64,000 nucleotides of DNA, from positions 1,116,001-1,180,000 of the forward strand of contig NZ_CP021109.1 in NCBI RefSeq assembly GCF_002119725.1, given 5' to 3'. The DNA is from Bordetella genomosp. 9 (GTDB lineage Bacteria > Pseudomonadota > Gammaproteobacteria > Burkholderiales > Burkholderiaceae_B). The notes below the pieces were generated by a model. It worked only from the letters and a program-made list of their open reading frames with translations. It made no database searches and had not been told where the DNA came from. The position numbers were made by a program, and so were the translations under genes. Of this stretch, positions 7,111-15,527 are shown piece after piece; the first letter of the stretch is position 1; each line of letters begins with the position of its first letter.

Positions 7111-9161
7111 GCGCCCGGCCGGATGCCGAGCGCGAGGACCATACGCCCGATCTGGAATGGGTTCGCGCCCAGCTGGCGGAAATCGTCGCCGCGTCGGGCA
7201 GGGTCCAGCTTGCGCAGGCCAATCTGAGCCGGGCAGAGGCGCTGGCGCGCGACCATCCGGCAGATCCGAAGGTCCGCTTCTACCTTCTTCGGCTGAAGGA
7301 ATCGGCGGGCTTCAACGAGGGCATGTCGGAGCAGTGGTCCGAGCTCCTGCGCGAATGCCCGGACGACCTGCAGATCGTTCGCTATTGCGCCACGCGTTTG
7401 GTCAAGGACAGGCACATCGATGATGCCCTGGCCTTGATCGACCGCTACCTTCCGGAATCGGACCCGACCCCGGAGCGGCTGTTCGCCCGCGCCAAACTGC
7501 TCAGCGACATACGTGCGCACGAGCAGTCCGACGCCTTGTTCCGCCGCCTGATCGCGACCCATGACGACCGCAATGTGCGCGTCGAATTCGCCAAGCGGCT
7601 GCGCAAGCGCGGCTTGCTGGCGGACGCCTACAAAACAATCGAGCCGGTCGCCGATCAGCTCGTGCCGGGCAGCAAGGCGGCGGAACTTGCAAGCGCCCTG
7701 GCCAGCGATTACGTGTTCTACCGCGGATTCGAGCGCGAAGAGGATCTGGTTGGCAAGGACGTGCGCATCGTATCGATGAAGCACGCCATCCTGCATTTCA
7801 AGGATCGCAAGATCGCCGAGCAGCCGCAGGAAAACGCCGTGTCCATCGCGTTGGTGACCGGCAGCCTGGGCCCCGGCGGCGCGGAGCGGCAGCTCACGCG
7901 CCTTGCTCGCGAGTTGCAACGCATGGCGGCGACAGGCGAGCGTCAGCCCGGCCCCATACGTGTGAAGCCCGAAAAAGTGGAAGTGCTGGTGAAGCAGCAC
8001 ACCGAGCCCGCCGGATCGGGAAAGAAGCAGGGCCTGGATTTCTTCCTGCCGGTCCTGGCCGATGCGCGGATTCCGGTCACCGAAATCAATGGGCTGCCGG
8101 CGATCTCGGCCTCGCATCAGCCGGTGGATGACCCCATCCTGAATCGCCTGCTGGAGCAGTTGCCGCCGCCGGTGCATTACGGCGTAACCCGCCTGACGCC
8201 GCTGCTCAGGGCCAACCGGTTCGACGTCGTGAGCCTGTGGCAGGACGGCACCTGCCTGTTCGGCGCGCTGGCGGCGCTGCTTGCCGGCGTGCCGACCATC
8301 CACCTGGTGTTCCGGGGTCTGCCGCCGAATATCCGCAAGGACCGCTATCGCGAAGAATATCCGGTGCTGTATCAGGCGCTGGCCCAGGTTCCGGGGATCC
8401 ATTTCGTCAGCAACAGCCGCACGGCGGCACAGGAGTATGCGCAGTGGCTCGGCATCCCGCTGGACCGCTTTCATATTCTCTATAACGGCGTGCCTGAGCT
8501 GGCCACCGGCGCTTCCCCGGAGGACGAGGCCAAGTGGAAGGCTTTCGAGGCGTCGACCGCCGACGCAACCGAGACGATCGGCGGCGTGTTCCGGCTGGAG
8601 CCCGACAAACGTCCCCAGCTGTGGATCAAGTTGGCCGCCCAGTACCTTAAGCGGCGGCCGCGGGCGCGCTTTTTCATCGTGGGCGACGGCCGCCTGCTCG
8701 ATCAGATGCTGGAATTGGCGCAGGAGCTCGGCGTTACCGAGCGGCTCATGTTCGTCGGCCTGTCGAACCACGTCGGCTACTGGTATACGAGAATGGACGT
8801 CAAAGTGCTGCTTTCGCGGTACGAGGGCTTGCCGAACGTCCTTATCGAGGCGCAGCTGCTTGGCGTGCCGGTTGTGTCCACGCCCGCCGGGGGCGCGGGC
8901 GAATGCTTCGTCGAGAACGTCACCGGCCACTTGCTGAGCGACGTCAACCACCCCGACCTGAACGAGGCGTGCGAAAAGATCGAGTCGATCGTGGACCGCA
9001 TGCGCGGCAACGATGTGTTGAAACAGCACAGCCGCCAGCGGGCGCGCGAGCTGTTTTCGCTCAATGCGATGCTGAACAAGTTCCTGAGTCTGTGCGTCAC
9101 GGTGATGGGCAGGAACGATGCGTCCATCGGCATCGGGCAAATGCGTTTGAAGGAGGCCTGA
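7107..9161 (+). CDS. tviE: Vi polysaccharide glycosyltransferase TviE-like (TPR + GT4)
   Basis: The 684-residue protein has an N-terminal TPR-like helical half (about 25-215). A GT-B glycosyltransferase of family GT4 follows, beginning at ALVTGSLGPGGAE (248-260). The C-terminal nucleotide-sugar domain includes VFRLEPDKRP (494-503), FIVGDG (523-528) and the EX7E signature Glu573...Glu581 in EGLPNVLIE. TviE is the predicted polymerase forming the alpha-1,4 GalNAcA chain at the cytoplasmic face. The ATG at 7107 overlaps the tviD stop by four bases. I rejected the upstream ATG at 7074 because it lies inside tviD without a ribosome site. In Vi systems TviD and TviE cooperate, which fits their coupling. 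Confidence 0.85.
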   Translation: MSARPDAEREDHTPDLEWVRAQLAEIVAASGRVQLAQANLSRAEALARDHPADPKVRFYLLRLKESAGFNEGMSEQWSELLRECPDDLQIVRYCATRLVKDRHIDDALALIDRYLPESDPTPERLFARAKLLSDIRAHEQSDALFRRLIATHDDRNVRVEFAKRLRKRGLLADAYKTIEPVADQLVPGSKAAELASALASDYVFYRGFEREEDLVGKDVRIVSMKHAILHFKDRKIAEQPQENAVSIALVTGSLGPGGAERQLTRLARELQRMAATGERQPGPIRVKPEKVEVLVKQHTEPAGSGKKQGLDFFLPVLADARIPVTEINGLPAISASHQPVDDPILNRLLEQLPPPVHYGVTRLTPLLRANRFDVVSLWQDGTCLFGALAALLAGVPTIHLVFRGLPPNIRKDRYREEYPVLYQALAQVPGIHFVSNSRTAAQEYAQWLGIPLDRFHILYNGVPELATGASPEDEAKWKAFEASTADATETIGGVFRLEPDKRPQLWIKLAAQYLKRRPRARFFIVGDGRLLDQMLELAQELGVTERLMFVGLSNHVGYWYTRMDVKVLLSRYEGLPNVLIEAQLLGVPVVSTPAGGAGECFVENVTGHLLSDVNHPDLNEACEKIESIVDRMRGNDVLKQHSRQRARELFSLNAMLNKFLSLCVTVMGRNDASIGIGQMRLKEA

Positions 9162-10358
9162 TTGCACGGCCGTCTTCGGGTGATTCCAAGAACAATGATT
9201 GCTATGCAGAACAACGTACCGGCGCCGGCGCGACGCGGCAGGGCGGCGCCGGTCATGGTATTGCTCGCCGCCCTTTCGCTTACCGGTTGTCAGCTGCCGC
9301 GTTCGGGGCCGATGCTGAGCGAAATGACATCGGCGCATGACGACAAGGACGTGATCGTCAAGGCCGTCACGCCGGAACTGGCTAGGCTGAGCAATGTGCC
9401 GGAAGTCTCGGATTTCCCCAAACGCTTCCGAGACGCGGACCATGCCGGCTTCGACGTGCTGGTCCCGGGAGACGGCATCAACGTCACGGTCTGGGAGCGC
9501 GATGGCCTGGGCGTTTTCGCGGCCAACGAAGCCGGCGTGAGCGACCTGGGGAATCACGAAATAGACCGCGCCGGGAATATCCACCTTCCCATGCTGGGAA
9601 AAATCCGGGCTGCCGGATTGACGCTGGCGCAGCTGCATGATGCCGTTGTGGCGCGCCTGAGCAAGCTCGTAATCAGTTCCGACGTCAGTGTGACCCGTGC
9701 GGCCGACGCACGCGGGCAGATGGTCACCGTCCAGGGCAACCTGACCAAGCCGGGCATGTATCCCATTACGCAGACGACGCAGCGCCTGAGCAGCGCGCTG
9801 GCGCTGGCGGCGCCGGTGCAGACCAATCCGGAGCAATTGGTGATAACACTGCGCCGCGGCAAGGACGTTGCCTCCGTGCGGTTGTCGGATATCTACCGCA
9901 ACCAGGACAACGATATCCTGCTGCAGGCGGGGGACGTCATCACCGCGCACGATGCCCGCGAGTACCTGACCGTGCTGGGCGCGGCCGGTGCGCAGGGCCG
10001 GGTCGCCATCAGCAAGCGCAACTACACGGTGCTGGACGCCCTGGGCGATGCCAAGGGTTTGGACGACAAGACCGCGGATCCGCGTTCGGTATTCCTGTTC
10101 ACGCCGGCCAAGCCCGGTACGCAAGGCGCGCCGGACACCTTGCCGGTGGTTTACCAGTTCGACCTCACACGGCCGGAACAAGTGGCACTGGCGGGCCAGT
10201 TCACGGTGCGCGAGGGGCAGGCCATCTATATCTCGGATGCGCCGTTCACCCAGGTGCAGAAAGTCTTGTCGGCATTCCGCGTGACCATGAGCGCGGGCTT
10301 CAGCGCGACGCGGGCGATCGACAGCGACTCGGGTTCCAGTTCGGTGGTGAATCAATAG
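9162..10358 (+). CDS. vexA: Outer-membrane capsule export lipoprotein (Wza/VexA family)
   Basis: This outer-membrane polysaccharide export protein would form the exit channel for the capsule. A lipobox LTGC (Cys43 counted from the TTG start) follows the hydrophobic segment VMVLLAALS. The Poly_export domain (about residues 95-190) and SLBB-like beta-grasp segments (for example MVTVQGNLTKPGMYPI and EYLTVLGAAGAQG) come next. The TTG at 9162 directly abuts the tviE stop and has AGGAGG at 9151-9156. An ATG at 9195 would give a more ordinary signal peptide but has no clear ribosome site, so the start is uncertain by 11 codons. The 398-residue length is normal for the family. Confidence 0.88.
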   Translation: MHGRLRVIPRTMIAMQNNVPAPARRGRAAPVMVLLAALSLTGCQLPRSGPMLSEMTSAHDDKDVIVKAVTPELARLSNVPEVSDFPKRFRDADHAGFDVLVPGDGINVTVWERDGLGVFAANEAGVSDLGNHEIDRAGNIHLPMLGKIRAAGLTLAQLHDAVVARLSKLVISSDVSVTRAADARGQMVTVQGNLTKPGMYPITQTTQRLSSALALAAPVQTNPEQLVITLRRGKDVASVRLSDIYRNQDNDILLQAGDVITAHDAREYLTVLGAAGAQGRVAISKRNYTVLDALGDAKGLDDKTADPRSVFLFTPAKPGTQGAPDTLPVVYQFDLTRPEQVALAGQFTVREGQAIYISDAPFTQVQKVLSAFRVTMSAGFSATRAIDSDSGSSSVVNQ

Positions 10359-10359
10359 C

Positions 10360-11706
10360 GTGTCGACGAGCAACGAGGATCGCATAAAGGGCTGGCGGGC
10401 ACGCCGGAAGGACAGAAACTACGCGGTAGGTTCCGGCGTCGCCGTCTGGCGGCTGGATGTGACGTCGCTGTTCGACCCGGAGACGTCGCCGGCCGCCGTG
10501 CTCAGGCGCATGGCCGCGCGCGTCCAGGGCGAGCGGCACGACTCCGTGGCGGCGCGGCGGACGGTGTACGACGCCATACAGGCGGAGCTCGAAGGGGAAA
10601 TCGAACGCCGCGGCGTCGCCGATACGGTCGCGGATTTCGCCAGGCGGCGGCTGCGCACCATGGTGCGCCTGCTGGAACAGGACATCCGGGAAGGGACGGA
10701 CGTATTCCAGCCGGGATACCTGCCGGCCAGGCTGGCGGCGGAGGACGAGCGCCTGGCGGCGGCCCATGCGCGGCGGCAGCGGCGGCGCAGGCTGGACGAG
10801 GCCCAGCATGCCCGCCGCCATGCCTCGCGCAACGACATTGCGCTGAAGATCGAGCTTTCTCCTGAAGAAGCGGCCGATCTGGCGATTCTGCGCGAACGCA
10901 TGCGGTTCCTGCACGATGGGTATCGTCCGCGCGACGTCGATGAGGGCAGGCCGCGCCTGCGCACCCTGTTGCCGATGTTCGTCTACCAGCTGCATGTCAT
11001 GCATGGCGAAAGCCGTGTGGCGCTGCTATGGGCGCTGGTCGGCCCCGTTGTGTTGCTCACCATCATCTCGTCGCTGTATTTCCTGATGGGAACGCACTAC
11101 ATCTTCGGCATGGACGTGCCGACGTTCTCGCTGTTGGGCGCGACGACCTGGATCATGTTCCGGCAGACGATCTTCCGAAGCAGCACGAGCTATGTATCGG
11201 CGCGCGGGCTGTTGAACTTCCAGGGCGTCACGCCGCTCATGGGCGCCCTGGTGCAGGCGCTGATCTACGTGCCGGTGTATCTGGCCGCGTTCGCCGTATT
11301 GATCGGGATCGGCAGCGCGTTGGGGCTGATCACGCTGCCTGCCAACCTGGCGGGTTTTGTGTTCTACGTCGTGCTGATGGGAATAGGAGGCACCGCAATG
11401 GGCGTGCTGTTCGGCGCGATCGCGACAGCCTGGCACTTCTTCCTGCGCCTGGCGCCGGTGATCGAGCGTGCCCTGCAGATTTTCTCGGGGGTGTTCTTCG
11501 TGTCGGAGCAGCTGCCGGAGCAATTCCGCCCCTGGCTGCTCTGGTCGCCGTTCGCCCATGGCATGCAGCTCCTGCGCTCGGCCTACTTCGACGGCTATGA
11601 CTCGCAGGACGCCAGCCTGAGCTACTTCCTGACTTCGCTGGTCTTCCTGGCGGTGATCGCCCTGGCGGCGGAGCGCCTGGCCCGCAGCAACGTCCAGCCG
11701 ATGTGA
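10360..11706 (+). CDS. vexB: ABC-2 type capsule exporter permease (KpsM/VexB) with a 200-residue N-terminal extension
   Basis: Residues 200-448 are the six-helix inner-membrane permease of ABC-type capsule exporters. They include the typical run LLPMFVYQLHVMHGESRVALLW into helix 1 and SPFAHGMQLLRSAYFDGY before the last helices. Family members are usually about 260 residues. Here 200 extra residues precede the permease; they are soluble, highly charged, helix-rich and have an Arg-rich stretch at 138-155. They contain no P-loop and match nothing I recognise. The start is GTG at 10360, one base after the vexA stop. The partner is the VexC protein encoded 9 bp downstream. Confidence 0.85.
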   Translation: MSTSNEDRIKGWRARRKDRNYAVGSGVAVWRLDVTSLFDPETSPAAVLRRMAARVQGERHDSVAARRTVYDAIQAELEGEIERRGVADTVADFARRRLRTMVRLLEQDIREGTDVFQPGYLPARLAAEDERLAAAHARRQRRRRLDEAQHARRHASRNDIALKIELSPEEAADLAILRERMRFLHDGYRPRDVDEGRPRLRTLLPMFVYQLHVMHGESRVALLWALVGPVVLLTIISSLYFLMGTHYIFGMDVPTFSLLGATTWIMFRQTIFRSSTSYVSARGLLNFQGVTPLMGALVQALIYVPVYLAAFAVLIGIGSALGLITLPANLAGFVFYVVLMGIGGTAMGVLFGAIATAWHFFLRLAPVIERALQIFSGVFFVSEQLPEQFRPWLLWSPFAHGMQLLRSAYFDGYDSQDASLSYFLTSLVFLAVIALAAERLARSNVQPM

Positions 11707-11715
11707 GGGCCAGCG

Positions 11716-12435
11716 ATGATCCATCTCAACGGCGTCACCGACCAGCCTTATGCATTTGGAACGCGGCAGCCGCTGCTTGCCAATGTGAGTCTGGACATTC
11801 CTGTCGGGCGTTATGCGCTGCTATCGCCCACCCCGGAGCTGCATCGGCAGCTCATCGACGTCCTGTGCCGGCTGCGCCCGCCCAGGGAGGGTTTCGTCAG
11901 GCACGAGGGCAGCGTTTCCTGGGCGATAGGCCGGCAGGGTTTCATCCGCGGCAAGGCGACAGGCATGCACATGATCCAGTTCGTCTCCGAAATGTATGAG
12001 CTGGACGCCGATGCCACCTTCGAGCTGGTCGCGGATCTGGTCAGCGACCCGGGCTGCCTGTCGCGTCCCATGGAGCACTGGCCGCTTTACGCAAGGCAGG
12101 AGTTTTCCTTCGCGCTCGCATTGGCGCCTGCTTTCGACGTTTACGTGATCGAAGGGGCCATGCCGTTCGAGCCCTGCCGCTTTACGCGCCTGTGGCTGGC
12201 GCTGTTCGAAGAGCGGCTGGTCGGCCGGACGCTTATTTTTTCCAGTTATCGCCAGAACCAGATGGCGGACTACTGTTTCAAGGGCTTAGTGTATGAGCGA
12301 AGCGCTCTCAGAATCGAAGACGACCTCGACCGGTGCATCCGCAAGTATCCGCCAAGACGGTCCAGGAGCGAATCCGCCAGCGCCGGGGAAGACGACTTCG
12401 GAGGCGGACTCGGGGACAGCCAGTTCGGGCTCTGA
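11716..12435 (+). CDS. vexC: Capsule exporter ABC subunit (KpsT/VexC position) lacking ATPase motifs
   Basis: Position and length (239 residues) correspond to the KpsT/VexC nucleotide-binding subunit. Scattered identity remains along the fold, such as VSLDIPVGRYALLSP, AFDVYVIEG and TLIFSSYRQNQMADYC. All catalytic motifs are lost. Where Walker A (GPNGAGKST) should stand, residues 37-45 read SPTPELHRQ. The ABC signature is replaced by WPLYARQEF (122-130). Walker B ends Glu146-Gly147 instead of Asp-Glu. The His-loop is Ser177-Tyr178. The frame is open, has an ordinary start, and the gene is not otherwise disrupted. The last 46 codons overlap vexD in another frame. It is best read as a pseudo-ATPase retained for structural reasons, or a subunit dependent on another ATPase. 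Confidence 0.75.
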   Translation: MIHLNGVTDQPYAFGTRQPLLANVSLDIPVGRYALLSPTPELHRQLIDVLCRLRPPREGFVRHEGSVSWAIGRQGFIRGKATGMHMIQFVSEMYELDADATFELVADLVSDPGCLSRPMEHWPLYARQEFSFALALAPAFDVYVIEGAMPFEPCRFTRLWLALFEERLVGRTLIFSSYRQNQMADYCFKGLVYERSALRIEDDLDRCIRKYPPRRSRSESASAGEDDFGGGLGDSQFGL

Positions 12436-13591
12436 CGGCGCGTCCGAGATCCAGCGCCGCCATCGCGAACGGCAGGCGGCGCTGCGCGAGCGCCGCCGTC
12501 ATCGCTGGATCAACGCGGGCATCGTCATCGCGCCGGTGGTCGCCGCGCTCGTCTATGCGATGTTCATTGCGACGCCCCGCTACGAGGCCGAGTCGCGGTT
12601 CTTCGTGCAGTCGGGATCCGGCCAGCAGCAGGCGGCCGGGGGCGGGGCGTCGAGCTTGCTTACCACCGGCAATATGACGGGCATGCTGGGGGGCTTCGTG
12701 GACGGCTGGGCCGTCAAGGACTTTCTGGAGTCCCGCGATTGCATGCGCCAGCTCGATCAGAAGGTGGGTTTGCGCCGATATCTGATGCATGGCGGACTGG
12801 ACCTGGCGAACCGTCTTCCCGAAGATGCGAGCGAAGATGCCCTGTATCGCGCCTATCGGTCCGCGGTCCAGGTTTCCTTCAACGCCCTTGAGCAGATCGA
12901 CGTGTTGCGGGTCAAGGCGTTTTCGCCGGACGACGCGGCCACCCTGTCAAAGGCGCTGATCGGCCTGGCCGAGGACTTCGTGAGCCGGATGAACGAAAAG
13001 GGCGTCGAGGACAAGCTGCGGGTGAGCCAGGAATCCGTCAAACGCGCGGAGCGCAAGGCGCTGGAGGCCCGGGAGGCGCTGACGGCGTGGCGGACGAAAC
13101 ACGGCAATATCGATCCCACGGCCACCGTAACGATGCTGCTCAATCTGTCGAGCCAGCTCGAAGGCGAACTCAACAGCGCCCAGATCAATCTGGACAAGAT
13201 CCGGGCGCTCGGCAACAAAGACCATCCCATGCTAAGGCCGGCGCAGATGCAGGTTGCGGCCCTGCAGAAGCGGATTGCGGCGGTGCGGCAGCGGTTGAGC
13301 GGCCAGGGCAACACGGAGGCCACGCTGCTCAAGTCCTACGAGGCGTTGCGCAACGCACAGGCGTTTGCGGATTCGAACCTGACGCTGGCCCAACAGTCCT
13401 ACCAGCAGGCCATGGTGGACGCCCTGCGCCTGCAGCGGTACTTGTCCATCATCGCCCAGCCGGTTCCGACCGACCGGCCCAGCAGCCCCCGTACGGCGAT
13501 CCTGCTGCTGGAGGCGCTGGCGCTGGGATTCGTGCTGATGTTCATCGTCCGCATCACCGTTTCTTTGTTGAGGGGGCTGCGCCATGGGTGA
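12293..13591 (+). CDS. vexD: Inner-membrane capsule export adaptor (KpsE/VexD, PCP-3 family)
   Basis: The 432-residue polysaccharide co-polymerase-type protein would link the inner-membrane exporter to VexA across the periplasm. It has a 70-residue Ser/Gly/Arg-rich cytoplasmic N-terminus and a transmembrane helix at about 73-93. A long periplasmic coiled-coil domain includes the DFLESRDCMRQL start and the LNAQ-type helices at 230-385. A second helix (about 402-425) is preceded by the family motif PxxPxxPRTAILL. No start lies downstream of the overlap and upstream of helix 1, so the gene must begin inside vexC. The 143-bp out-of-frame overlap is therefore real. It overlaps vexE by 8 bp. Confidence 0.88.
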   Translation: MSEALSESKTTSTGASASIRQDGPGANPPAPGKTTSEADSGTASSGSDGASEIQRRHRERQAALRERRRHRWINAGIVIAPVVAALVYAMFIATPRYEAESRFFVQSGSGQQQAAGGGASSLLTTGNMTGMLGGFVDGWAVKDFLESRDCMRQLDQKVGLRRYLMHGGLDLANRLPEDASEDALYRAYRSAVQVSFNALEQIDVLRVKAFSPDDAATLSKALIGLAEDFVSRMNEKGVEDKLRVSQESVKRAERKALEAREALTAWRTKHGNIDPTATVTMLLNLSSQLEGELNSAQINLDKIRALGNKDHPMLRPAQMQVAALQKRIAAVRQRLSGQGNTEATLLKSYEALRNAQAFADSNLTLAQQSYQQAMVDALRLQRYLSIIAQPVPTDRPSSPRTAILLLEALALGFVLMFIVRITVSLLRGLRHG

Positions 13592-15488
13592 CACGGTCAT
13601 GGCAAGCCGGTCCGCGGATTCCGGCGCCACCGCCCGGCTGCGCGATGTCATCGCCGGTATCCGCTCCGCGGATAACCCCGTGCTGGCGATGGATGCGCTC
13701 GACGTTGCGCTTGTGCGTGCCGCGGATGGCCGGCGCGACGTCCGGCGATTGCTGGTATCGCCATGCGTGCGCGAAGGCGCGCTGGATGCGGCCATCGCCG
13801 CGCTGAATGTGCTGGTGGCCGCGTATCCCTCGCAGCTGGAGGATCGCCGGCTGCTGGCGAGCCTGCTGGGCAGAACGGAACAATGGGAGCGGGCGATCGA
13901 GCAGGCGGATGCCGCGGCGGAGATCGAACCCGGCGACGTAACGTTGCATGCGGCGCGGATCCAGCTGCGTCTGCAGGCCGGGAAGGCCGGGGATGCAGCC
14001 GCGGTCGCGCGCGCCACCGCCGGACTGGCGGCGAGGGAACCGGGCGAAGCCCACTTCTGGATGCTGGCATTCGCCCGCAACGGCGATACCGCCGAGGCGG
14101 CGCGCGTCGCTGCCATGCTGGACCCCGACCGGCTGCCGAACGTGCGGGTGGCCGCAATGGCGGTGCGCGCATTGCTCGACGATGACAGGATAGCGGCCGC
14201 GATCGCCCTGGGCGATGCCGCGCTGCGCGCCGGCCACGACAGTCCGGCCCTGCGCACCTCGCTGGGGATGGCGCATCTTCGGCGCGGTACCGAAGATGAC
14301 CGCAGGCAGCATGCGCTGGCGCATTTCGAGGCGGGACTGCGCACGGCGCCATCGGACGTGCGGCTGCTGTCGCTTCACGGCGAAACGTTGCTGCGCGCGG
14401 GGCGCTACAGGGAAGCGATCGCGCCGCTGAAGCAGGCGATCGACCTTGCGCCGGAACTGGACCAGACGCGGGCGCTGTACGCGCGTGCATTGCGCTATTC
14501 ATTGCAGTACGGCGACGCCGCGGACCAAATGATGGCGCTGCTGCGGAAATCGCCGGACAACCTGCTGTGGCAGCGGTCCGCCATTGGGGCACTGTCCCAG
14601 GCGGGCCGCAAGGAAGAAGCCGAGGCGCTGTACGACCAGTATGTGTCCAGGCGCAGCAAGCAACTGCCGGACACCTTTCAGGAGGCCCTGGCACGGCTGG
14701 ACGACCGGCTGGATACGGCGCCCATTCCCCGCGCCCGGCTGGATTGGGCCTGGTCGCTGCGCGGCAATGCCGATGCCGACCGCGCCCAATGGGAGCGCGC
14801 GGCGCGCTGGGGCCATCTGGTGGACCATCTTCTCTTCGATTGGCTCGAATGCCGGGAGGACCAGGCGGAAGAGGCCATGCACCTGCTGGGCGACCTGGAC
14901 AGCGGGGAACGTTTCTTCGCGCCGCTGCTCGCGTCCGGACGGGGCGTCGTGCTGGCCACGGCGCACGTCGGTCCCATGTACGCCGGCCTCATGGCCCTGG
15001 AACTGGTCGGCATTCCATCGCGCTGGCTGGCGACCGCGCCGAGCATTGCGCGCACCAGCTATGCCACGGCGCTCATCTCCACGGCAGACCAGACCGAAGC
15101 CCAGGTCGCCAAGGCCTGCATGCGCGCGCTTACATCGGGCTTCGTGTTGTGCCTGGCGGTCGATGGCGCGGCGAATCCGGCGGCGCCCAGAACGACATTC
15201 GAAGGCCAGGAAGTGACGTACTCGAGTTTTGCGTCGCATATGGCGCACAGGCTGGGCGTGCCGTCGGTGTTCTATGCGCCGCGATGGGAGAACGGCCGCA
15301 TTACGTACACGCTGGAAAGGCTTCCCGATCCAGCGCAGGGCGAGGATCCCGACGCATACGCCCAGCGGTGGAAGCAGGCTTATTTCGAACGGCTCAGGGA
15401 ACACCTGGCCGGCCCCCCGGAAAACCTGCGCCTGAGCGGGGGCATCTGGCGGCACGTGAAGGCGCCGGACCGGTCGGCGCAGCAATAG
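13584..15488 (+). CDS. vexE: Vi glycolipid-anchor hydroxyacyltransferase-like protein VexE (TPR + LpxL-like domain)
   Basis: The 634-residue protein has TPR-like repeats over residues 30-380. A C-terminal domain (about 385-630) related to lipid A acyltransferases (LpxL/HtrB) follows. In Salmonella Typhi VexE is the beta-hydroxyacyltransferase that builds the reducing-end lipid anchor of Vi antigen, and the same role is inferred here. The candidate active-site block is LATAHVGPMYAG with His461. The acidic residue expected five positions later in the HX4(D/E) motif is Tyr466. A second conserved-looking block is LCLAVDGAANP. The start overlaps the vexD stop by 8 bp, and the tviC start follows 39 bp after its stop. 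Confidence 0.78.
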   Translation: MGDTVMASRSADSGATARLRDVIAGIRSADNPVLAMDALDVALVRAADGRRDVRRLLVSPCVREGALDAAIAALNVLVAAYPSQLEDRRLLASLLGRTEQWERAIEQADAAAEIEPGDVTLHAARIQLRLQAGKAGDAAAVARATAGLAAREPGEAHFWMLAFARNGDTAEAARVAAMLDPDRLPNVRVAAMAVRALLDDDRIAAAIALGDAALRAGHDSPALRTSLGMAHLRRGTEDDRRQHALAHFEAGLRTAPSDVRLLSLHGETLLRAGRYREAIAPLKQAIDLAPELDQTRALYARALRYSLQYGDAADQMMALLRKSPDNLLWQRSAIGALSQAGRKEEAEALYDQYVSRRSKQLPDTFQEALARLDDRLDTAPIPRARLDWAWSLRGNADADRAQWERAARWGHLVDHLLFDWLECREDQAEEAMHLLGDLDSGERFFAPLLASGRGVVLATAHVGPMYAGLMALELVGIPSRWLATAPSIARTSYATALISTADQTEAQVAKACMRALTSGFVLCLAVDGAANPAAPRTTFEGQEVTYSSFASHMAHRLGVPSVFYAPRWENGRITYTLERLPDPAQGEDPDAYAQRWKQAYFERLREHLAGPPENLRLSGGIWRHVKAPDRSAQQ

Positions 15489-15527
15489 GAATGCGGATTC
15501 ATGCACTCAACTGACATCAAGGACGAT

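Noticed and set aside
7053..10385. A 1,110-codon minus-strand frame opposite tviE and vexA
   Set aside because: It is antisense to well-supported capsule genes with shadow-type composition. No ribosome site or domain.
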